The position numbers were made by a program, and so were the translations under genes. Source: Brachyhypopomus gauderio (Eukaryota; Chordata; Actinopteri; Gymnotiformes; Hypopomidae). From it: a stretch of 64,000 bases of DNA. Below the pieces are notes generated by a model, which was given only the letters and a program-made list of their open reading frames with translations, searched no databases and was not told the DNA's origin. The stretch lies in NCBI RefSeq assembly GCF_052324685.1, contig NC_135211.1, positions 10,941,414 to 11,005,413 on the forward strand. The letters run 5' to 3'. Below, in pieces: positions 56,026-64,000 of the stretch (within the stretch, counting starts at the first letter, position 1; each line of letters starts with the position of its first letter).

Positions 56026-56819
56026 ACACACAGACTAGCCATGCAGATGGAGTTCTTGAACAGCAAATCCCCTGCCAGGGGCCACAGGATTCAAAACCCT
56101 CACTACTGCAAGTGAAGCTGGAACTTGCAACCATAGAAGACAGAAAGGTGTCCCAACAGCAGTCGAGCTTAGGAATACATGATCAGGATCCAGCTGATTC
56201 AGGTGCATTCACTGCTCTGGATGCACATGGAAAAATCAGTGATGATGTACACGCAAATTCCTTTCTCTCACCTCAGTCAGCATCATGTGACTCTGAAGCC
56301 GGGTATCACAATAACACGAGCCTATCTGCAACTGTGCTCCAAAGTTTGGAAAGAAACCATTTTAATACTATGAACAGAAAACAAACATATGACCAATTTT
56401 CTGATGCGCCAGCACATTCACAAAGTCATTTATCCAAGGCGTTCGGCTGTAATGAGGCCTTCAGACGTGCTTCCTCAACAAATAAACATGTGGCTCTACA
56501 CCACGAAGACAAGCAGTACTGCTGTGATGTGTGTGGAAAGTGTTACGGCTATGCCCGTGTACTCAAAGTTCACCTTAAAACCCATACTGCAGAGAGACCC
56601 TTTCACTGTGGCTCTTGTGGAAAAACATTCAAGCTGAAGAATCATTTGAAGGACCACGAGAGGACCCATACTGGAGATAAGCGTTATAGCTGCTCTGCAT
56701 GTGGAATGAGTTTCATTTGGACAAATCAGGTCAAGGTGCACATTCGAAATCATCACAGAGAGCAGCCAGCTACGGTTATAAGCAAATCCGTCAGACGAGG
56801 AAAACACAATATTTTTTAA
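56026..56819 (+). CDS. C2H2 zinc-finger terminal exon without its own first exon (unit 8)
   Basis: Starts after CCTCTTTAG in the standard phase, with 263 full codons. It opens TQTSHADGVLEQQIPCQGPQ, then SLLQVKLELATIE (SUMO-type). The first finger is degenerate (FGCNEAFRRASSTNKH keeps only one Cys). Three intact fingers follow: YCCDVCGKCYG, FHCGSCGKTFK and YSCSACGMSFI. The linkers HTAERP and HTGDKR are unusual. It lies 616 bp after unit 7's stop with no intervening first exon, so it is best read as an alternative 3' terminal exon of the unit 7 transcription unit. Loss of its own promoter and exon 1 is the alternative. Confidence 0.8.
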
Positions 56820-57191
56820 TGCCAATTTAGTCTGTATTTGGGATTCTGGAAATGTTCAGTCGGACCTACTAATTATGTACTCCTTTTAAAAATATATTTT
56901 ACTGTCTGAAATGTCATTGTTTTTAGTCATGCTCTGTCGTCTGCCCAGTTCATGGTCACGGCTGTGAACTGCCTGTTTATTATAAAATGGGAAAAAAATC
57001 TGCAGGCCTGCTTTGTTTCATGTTTTGATTATTTTGGCTGGCCAATAACATTGCACAAGATAATTGCATAACTAATAACATTTTATATTACTCTGTTTTA
57101 TAGTATATCCTTTGTCTTTATTATCATAGTTTTGATGTGTAATTAGTTTACGTATTGTGAAGGTAACTGTAGGCCTAAGTGGGGCCCCTAA
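56820..57191. other. 3' UTR of unit 8
   Basis: AT-rich. Ends at the CTAA target duplication of the next piggyBac relic. Confidence 0.5.
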
Positions 57192-58312
57192 CCCTCTACT
57201 GCATGGTGTTGCTTCAGGGTAACAAACCATTTTCCTCTTAATATCACATGCACAAAAGAATCAAAAATGTCTTTATGAAAAGGGAGGGCTTAATTGCAAC
57301 CAGTCATTCACTTATATTTGGTCACCTGACTTTTATGGGGTTTTTTCAAACACATTTCCTGGACTTGAGGCTTGTGTGGCGGCCATATTTTTTGTGTTAG
57401 AAAATAGGTCATAAAAAGCATCAATTTGAAGGTTTTTGTCAATGAAAAAGATATGTTCATAATGTGAGGTAAGTTCTGATTACATTCTCTACTGAAGAGA
57501 CTGCACTGGCTCTGGGCTCCCAAATAAGGAGCATCTAAGCTTAATGGATATCAAAACAGGTGGCAAACTTTCTCTGCAAACATCAAAATGTCTACAGCAA
57601 GACGGGAAGGCCTTCACTGAGTGTAGAGGCTGGCATTGATGAGAATTTGAGAAGAGGTCCGGCTGCGGCCATACCAACAGCCCCAGAGGCACATACAAGT
57701 TCCCTGAATGCAAGAGCATCAATAAGGTTCAATGCACCAAGTGTGGAGTGTTTCTGTGTTTCACAGCTATAACAAAAAAATCTTTTTTTCCCCTTTCATA
57801 CACAGTAAGGTTCTACAGTCAAAATTTCCTTCACACCAGCTGATGAACAACACTTCATGTTGTTCATAAGCGGTTTTAAATCAACTGCAGAATTAAAAGT
57901 GTTTTTCAGTATTCAAAAGTTTAGGGGATATACTATATGAATTGAATTGCAAAATGTTTGTAATGTTTTTATATCGTTCATTTGTTGCAGTGTTCTTTTA
58001 GGTAACGTACCTACATTAAAAATAAAATAAATTACCTGGTTATGGGGTTAATGTAAATGTTTTTTTGGTTTCATATTTCTTATTATATGTTTCATGCTTT
58101 GTCACTTTTAATAATTAAATCAAACATGATGTTTTCATAAAAAAAATTTTGTAAAAAATTTAAATTTTCTAATTATTACCATTGTCGCACATTGTTGCCT
58201 CCAAGCAACCTACCCCAAAGTACCCCACCAAATATTTTGTAATAGGTTATAGTGGTGCATAATAAGTGACCAAATATTTTTTAAGCAAAGATTTTATAAT
58301 GCATGCAGAGGG
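57192..58312 (+). mobile_element. piggyBac-type transposon relic 2 (1.12 kb, both ends)
   Basis: CCCTCTACTGCATGG at the left and, reverse-complemented, CCCTCTGCATGCATT at the right. CTAA flanks both ends (57188-57191, 58313-58316), a variant of TTAA. The left end matches that of relic 1 (CCCTCTAC..CA..GTGTTGC). It is an internally deleted copy that keeps only the last part of the transposase. Confidence 0.78.
57490..57785 (+). pseudogene. piggyBac transposase C-terminal pseudogene 2
   Basis: KTGRPSLSVEAGIDENLRRG followed by PAAAIPTAPEA and, in another frame, KFPECKSINKVQCTKCGVFL with CFTAI. This is the linker and cysteine-rich C-terminal domain of PGBD-type transposases. The rest of the gene is missing. 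Confidence 0.65.
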
Positions 58313-58345
58313 CTAAGTCTAGAAATTCCGGCGAGCAATGCTTAC

Positions 58346-58440
58346 CAGTAGGTGGCGGTAATGCAATAAATGTATTTCCTTCCAACCTCCATAAAAAAGG
58401 AGGAAAAAAAGAGAAAAAAACCCAAGAAGAAGAAAAATCA
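58346..58440 (+). promoter_or_regulatory. GGTGGCGGTA...GAAGAAG upstream module (unit 9)
   Basis: CAGTAGGTGGCGGTAATGC at 58346-58364 and CCAAGAAGAAGAAAAAT near 58422. This is the clearest copy, beginning 34 bp after the right end of piggyBac relic 2. Confidence 0.65.
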
Positions 58441-58481
58441 ACTTTCGCGGCGTGCTACAAAGAAGGAGCTCAGCGCTCAGT

Positions 58482-61312
58482 ATGGCTAAGATTGACGCAT
58501 TAAATTCATTCCTTATGGATCGTTTCAGCAGTATAGCAGGAGAAATTCTGCAGTTTGTTGAAGCAATCGTTTTGGAACAACAGGATGAGATAAAACGCAC
58601 CAAAGAAGAGAATCGTAACCTGATGAACATGTTGGCAGAAGCTGGCGTCAACAAAGAAAATTCGGGAGCAGGTAATGTTTATCAGATAGCTAAGATGTAG
58701 TCTGCTCGGTGCATTTTATTTTTTAGATATTTAGATGGTGGTGTTAATTAGTGTGGCATTTTTTGTGAACTCTGACAAAAGAAATCCTTGTCTTGCAATA
58801 TTGGCTCCATTCTCGCGTGTAATTTGGTAGCGAGCCAGATATCCTAGCCTGTTTGTTAGCTAACCTACCCTAGCATTACCAGCTCATTGAGAATGTTTGT
58901 TAAAACTGCAGCATGGAGTGTTTGAGAAGTTACTGAACACACACACTGTTGATTCCACAGCAGCGGACCTCTCACCATTTGCTCTGTCGGACTCTCCCCG
59001 ACTACCCCCAGGCTGTGTAGACATCCTTTTAGGAGTACTACCTCGTTTAGATACATAAGAGACGAGAGACAGTTATCTGTTGAACTGGTAGCCACACTAC
59101 CCCACTGCAGCTCGCTCACACACACACACTGAGCCAACAGTGTACCGAACGCAGAGGGGGAGGGGCTCCGCCTTTATTATAACCTTTTTAGTATAACCTT
59201 CCGCTTGACAAAGTAGTGTCAAGTTAACCACAGAAATAAATACAACAGTGACATACATTGCATTCAACACACACACACACAAACCCACTGGCGAAATGTT
59301 TGGCGACATGATGGCTTATACCCAGGGCTTAATTTATTTGAGGATCCGGGAACTCTTTCATTTTGAAGGGTGCGTTCTGGGAACCGTCTGCCTCGATCCG
59401 GTAACTTTCAAGCCTACTAATTATAAGTTATGAAGAAATCTGCGTTGAACCAATTAATTGAACAAATGATTCTATAAAAGACATTTTTTTAAACACAAGA
59501 TCCACATTCAGGCTTCCTAAATCACATAAGAGCTCTCCTTTTTAGCGATGCCTTTAGGCGTCTTCCCTATAAAGCTAGTTATACTTTCGCGAGTGACATA
59601 GCGCGCGACTCTGCCCACCTCGCACGAACCTGCGCGAACGGCGGAGGCGTTTATACTTGCCGTGTCACATTCTATGCAGTGTTCTTCGTAACGATATGTG
59701 GTAGTATCAGGGTTGCCAACTCTCACGCATTGAGCGTGAGACACACGCATTTGACCGTTTTCACACTCTCACACGCCACACTTGCGATATCTCACGCCGA
59801 AAAAAAAAATCCAGTTTATTTACCTCTGATCCACATATATGATTCAATGAGTTACTAGTTCGCTCTTGCGCCAACCACCGGCAATCGATAGATCGCGATA
59901 TAACACTTAATTTGTGTCCATTTTACGTTCGCCACCCCCCTCCTCCATGTTAAAATCTCACTCCAAGCGAACGTCAGAAGTTGGCAACCCTGTAGTATAA
60001 AGAAATACCAATTTTAATGTTTCTTTGTGTTACAGATTTGAAAAGTGCTGGAATTTAGGCTAAAGTACTTGAAAATGCACTTATGCACTTAAAACACTTA
60101 TAAAACACACTTAAATCATTTAAAAGTAATTTATATATACGAATTGGCTTGTTATTTTGACATTTGTGCGCCTAAGCGTTGCGTTTTGTGTGCGATCCGC
60201 CGGTGACGTTGTTGGCCTCAGTGACCCCTTGTCTCATGCCGCTGTTTGCGTTCCGGCATCGTTTGATTTACAAATTAAGCACTGCTTATACCTACAGTAC
60301 TTCTGTGCAACTACCAGCAACACCTTAAGTAATCCACTGCTGTTGACTTGTTGGATAAGTAGTAGTTATGGGTTGCTTCATCTTAAGTAACCCTGAATAC
60401 TTACACTTCAGATGGATATCACTGGGGTTCAGCTCGTTCATGATAAGCATTTGAGTCACACACTCCAATTTGTGACACGCGAGTCTACACTGGCGACGTA
60501 GAAAACTATAATTAGTGGTTAAAAAGCACTGCAAAATCACATGTTGGTTCTTTAAAGAAATATTATAATTTTTTTTAGATCCTCAGATCAGCTTTTCGGA
60601 GGGATCACCTGTTGATCAACAGAGCTGCTGCTATGAAGCACTCGATGATTCATTAATACGAGTGAAACTGGAGCTTAGCACGCTTCAGCCTGAACCTGAA
60701 CCACAGCAGCTGACTGAGGCACCAGCAGACGTTGCCCCGCACCTTAAGAAAACCAGCGCTGAAAAGCAACCACAGCGTTTCTCTACAAAGACAAAGCAGA
60801 GTGAAGACCTGCAGATGAACTCTTATCTCACCATCAACTTGGTGCCTTGTGATGCACAACTCATCCCTGACAAAAACTCAAATTCAGTGAGTACTGAAAG
60901 TGCGAGCGATGATTGTGACAAAGGTGTAAAAGAAAGTCTTCACTCTTGTCCCCATTGTAAGGAATCATTTACAGAGTTCTCAATGCTAATGTCTCATTTG
61001 GATAGTCATGAGGGTGCTCTGAGTCCTTTCTATTGCCACACCTGTGGCAGGTATTTTAAAAATCGTGTGACCCTGAAGAACCATATGATCGTGCACCAAA
61101 AATTAAGACGATTCCGCTGTAACTTTTGCGGCAAAGGCTTCCATCAAAAAGGCCATCTGAAGGAACATGAGAGAATCCACACAGGGGAGAAGCCATACAG
61201 CTGTTCACTTTGTGGCAAATGTTTCACCCAGTTCAATCATGTCAGGGGTCATGTTCGCAATCATCATCAGGATACAATTCATCAGTTAGAAACGTCACAA
61301 AAGAAAAGGTGA
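58482..61312 (+). CDS. C2H2 zinc-finger protein, cluster unit 9
   Basis: Exons 58482-58671 (donor G|GTAATG) and 60579-61312 (acceptor TTTTTTAG), phase-1 intron of 1.9 kb, about 307 residues. Exon 1: MAKIDALNSFLMDRFSSIAG, the most diverged copy of the helical module. Exon 2: DSLIRVKLELSTLQPEPEPQ (SUMO-type VKLE); the second motif has become LTINLVPCD and lost its Lys. Four fingers: SCPHCKESFTE (shared with unit 7), FYCHTCGRYFK, FRCNFCGKGFH and YSCSLCGKCFT. The CGKCYS finger of the sisters is missing: HQKLRR leads straight into the QKGHLKEH finger. The intron is enlarged by hAT-type insertions, including 59709-59991. A predicted nuclear DNA-binding protein. Confidence 0.87.
59300..60130. repeat. 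Old repeat DNA in intron 1 of unit 9
   Basis: Segments at about 59565-59700 and 60030-60065 match parts of the hAT-associated core and flank seen near 46327 and 590-628 (TTTGAAAAGTGCTGGAATTT). They are split by the younger hAT MITE at 59709-59991. Confidence 0.5.
59709..59991. mobile_element. hAT MITE (283 bp)
   Basis: The ends are AGGGTTGCCAACT and its complement. The flanking 8-mers are GTAGTATC and GTAGTATA (7 of 8 identical). Confidence 0.8.
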
Positions 61313-62960
61313 GCAGGATGTGAAAGCATGTAGTGATTTGCCATTTGGATTATTTCAAGGTGGCAAAATTTAGCTATTTTACCATTTAATCATTGCAATT
61401 GAAGTAATTGATGTAACTTCTTTAGTCATGACCAGATATGTGATGTGATAACACTATTGTAATATGTTGGATATAATGAAGGTTTTAACTGGATTAGAGC
61501 AGCAGTCCAAAGTAGATTTCTATGCTGATATATTTAAAGTATTTGTTGTATGCCTGCCATTTACAGCTTGAAATGTATGGGGAAAATGTTCATCCTATGG
61601 TTTATATAGATTAAGAATTTTGGTACCATGGAAATGTCATTTCAGTACAGAAATTTGTTTTAAACAAGAGTTTTCTTTGTCTCATGACAAAGGATAAATG
61701 TTTCCTTGTGTTAATCTCATAAAAAAAATGGAAACTGAACCAACAATCATAGCTTCCCTGTGTGGGCTAATTCATCTGTACATTTGTGAAAATGTTTAAA
61801 CTTTGTTGTTGGAGAACCATTGTGAACCACCAATTATCTTTTTAATGCCTTAGGATATTTGTGGCAGTTTTGAAATCCTGTACTTGATATTGTAATCCAG
61901 TTTTCACATTCAATTAAATGTATATTTGAATTTGTCTGCTTTTTTGTGTGTCATGTAACATATCTGCAGTCTAACATTGTCAATGTTGTCGTGTACATCT
62001 AATAGTCTTAGACGTGGCGATTTGAACTTTTTCTCTTAAAAGAAAAGTAGAGACCTGTCTAATCTCTACTTTTATTTTGAAATACTGTACGTAATATGAA
62101 GTTCTTATACACGTTAAAGGGGGCGTTGAATGTTTCTGGAGTAGTTTGGCAAGCAAACAAGTAAATGACCGGTAAATGGAGAGAACTTTTCGGAATGCCC
62201 ATATGTAATTTTTGGAAAGTTGTTTTTTTTTTTTAAGAACGTATAATGGCCACAGCCATTACTACATGATACGTCACATAGCTATCTACGTTTTGTCTTG
62301 ATCTAAGATTTCTTATTTAGATGTGCAAGACGAAAATTACTTCAATGAAATGCTGGCGAAGATCAACTGCCAAAAATAGAACTAACGAGTTGTATTGCTA
62401 AATATTCGGCTAATCGTAGTAGCTCACTAGCTGGCTGACATCAGTTACGCAGAATCTCAGAAAGCTTGCGTTAATTACACCTAACTAGCTTAATATTTTT
62501 ATTTAAACAATTGGTATAAGTAACTTTATTGTATGAGTATGGAACCAGAAGCAAAACGTCTTGGCTGCAAACCTAGACAGGAATCACTAACTGCATTTAG
62601 ATGCCTGATTATCTCGATTATCCTGAGATTTGATTAACTGCGAAGCTTCTCATACCTCTGACTAGTAGCTCATTCGCTTAACACAATTCGTCACAAGGGG
62701 GCGCTGTTGGCGCTGAAATAGTTTTGATGTATGAGTGACGCTGTGTGATGGGAGTTAGGCTACCTCATTCGTAATGGACCGACACAAATCGCAGTTTTTC
62801 AGCCAGGCATCAGCACCCCTAACTACTTGGCAGGTTAAAGACAGAATACTGGAAACAGCTGGGCTCGCGGTTAAAGGGAAGGCCTGCAGCCATGATGGCT
62901 CTTTATAGATAACATTTCCTGTCTTGGTAGTTCGCACACAGGTCATGTTTTTTTTTTGCA
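61313..62960. other. 3' UTR of unit 9 and intergenic DNA
   Basis: AT-rich with ATTAAA near 61913. No further finger gene is seen. A GGGGGCGCTGTTGGCGCTG patch at 62696-62716 is GC-rich but has no associated first exon. Confidence 0.5.
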
Positions 62961-62971
62961 CGTTTGTTATT

Positions 62972-63080
62972 CTACATTTACATTTATGGAATTTAGCAAA
63001 CGCTCTTATCCAGAGTGACTTACAAACCTTCAGAACCTTTTTTTTTTTTTACAAACCTTCAGAACCTTTTTCTTCATGTT
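62972..63080 (+). repeat. Fish dispersed module and short tandem duplication
   Basis: ACATTTACATTTATGGAATT...CCAGAGTGACTTACAAA (compare 8590-8665) runs into two copies of TACAAACCTTCAGAACCTTT separated by a T-tract. Confidence 0.6.
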
Positions 63081-63519
63081 AAAGCAGTACTCTCAGTCAT
63101 GGTAGCTGTTCCTTCCACACTACACATGGAATCACTGTCTGTGGTCTAGGATCACTTAGCAGTCTCCCAGTTAAGTTAAAGAAGAAGGTATTCCAAACAG
63201 GCACCTATTCCCTATTAAAGCAGAGTTATGTGACTCCCAAGCTTTCTGCCTCAGTAACACGAGTTCATTTGCAGTTCAAACTGAACAAGTTCCTCTGGGA
63301 TCCATGATGTGCAGTACAGATTGCTGAATACACTGCCTCACCAGTCTTGCACACAAAATGATATCAGAGAGAAAATTACTGCAATGCTTGTAAGAAATCT
63401 TGCCCAAATTACCCGTGTCTAGAGAAAGGCGTGGCTAATCACAGAAACGAGGGATGGCACGCCGGTCACCTTAGTGGCGGATGTTTAAAACATGCAGACA
63501 GTCTTGAGAATCTAATGAA

Positions 63520-63725
63520 ATCAAATGTATTTATTTATATAGTGCTTTTTACAACAGTTGTTGTCACAAACCAGCTTTACAAGTGTCCAAGTCCAAGCCC
63601 CCAGTAAGCAAGCCAAGGGCGACAGTGGCAAGGAAAATCTCCCTAAGAGCATGAGGAAGAAACCTTGAGAGGAACCAAGATACTGTGGGGGAACCCGTCA
63701 TCCTCTGGCCGACACCTGTCACCAT
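63520..63725 (-). repeat. L2-tail type module (inverted copy)
   Basis: TAGTGCTTTTTACAACAGTT, GGGCGACAGTGGCAAGGAAA and GAAACCTTGAGAGGAACCAA, the reverse of the 6405 copy. Confidence 0.8.
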
Positions 63726-64000
63726 GACAACAACAACAATTTAAAGAGCGAGCCAAAAAAAAGGAAAAGATGTGAGGGATAAAGTCCATCTTGGTGTAGA
63801 TTTATAAAAACGAGTTCTTTATGTAATTCCTGTACAGTCCCAAACGTCTTGATGGTTGGTAATATTATACATGAGTCCTTTATGTAATTTAATTTCTGTT
63901 TAGTCCTATCCATCATCCTTTATCCATCATCCACACTGGTTTGTCAGGGCATTGGGTTGGTCCTCCATCATACCTGGTTAGGCAAGAGGTGGCCGGCCCA

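Noticed and set aside
11829-61312. KRAB or FiNZ-type zinc-finger proteins
   Set aside because: The first exon lacks the KRAB A-box pattern, and the acidic patches around VKLE do not match the FiNZ domain as I remember it.
62690-62730. GGGGGCGCTGTTGGCGCTG as a tenth zinc-finger promoter
   Set aside because: It does not match the shared GGTGGCGGTA...GAAGAAG order and no first exon follows within the window.

Overview
This is vertebrate nuclear DNA, almost certainly from a teleost and plausibly an otophysan, although the species cannot be fixed from sequence alone. The evidence is intron-split genes, C2H2 zinc-finger (ZNF) tandem duplicates with HTGE[RK]P linkers, and a typical fish repeat load: Tc1, hAT, piggyBac, Tigger, P-like, Crypton-like and CACTA-like DNA transposons, a CR1/Rex-type LINE, tRNA-type SINEs, L2-tail modules and chromovirus-type LTR elements.

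Layout. 1-11.6 kb is a repeat graveyard: hAT elements, a Ty3/Gypsy fossil in pieces, two Tc1 copies (one carrying a solo LTR), a LINE and microsatellites. 11.8-29.3 kb holds six ZNF units, all on the plus strand, with an almost complete Tigger transposon between units 3 and 4. 29.3-53.7 kb is a transposon island that divides the cluster. It contains a P-like THAP element inserted in a YqaJ/SWIM-type transposon gene, a young whole-looking chromovirus with indistinguishable LTRs, a CACTA-like transposase relic, a DUF4806-type gene 3' half with clean splice sites, several hAT/MITE units, a solo LTR, a KIAA1958/Crypton-like ORF and a piggyBac relic. 53.8-61.3 kb holds three more ZNF units with a second piggyBac relic between them. 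61.3-64 kb is non-coding with SINE-type modules.

The ZNF family is the main biology here. Each unit has a short first exon of 63-67 codons encoding an amphipathic helix or coiled coil ([18 protein letters not shown]-like), one phase-1 intron, and a terminal exon. The terminal exon carries short conserved acidic patches centred on SUMO-consensus VKLE/VKVE/VKDE motifs and then 3-7 C2H2 fingers. I see no KRAB, SCAN or BTB domain. There are nine terminal exons but only seven first exons. The two terminal exons without a first exon (23509 and 56026) have good acceptors in the same phase, which suggests shared first exons with alternative 3' terminal exons. Five first exons lie just downstream of a shared GGTGGCGGTA...GAAGAAG module, which probably marks the promoter or transcription start. 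Such ZNF families typically bind DNA and repress, often against transposons. Binding targets and SUMO-dependent repression are inferences here.
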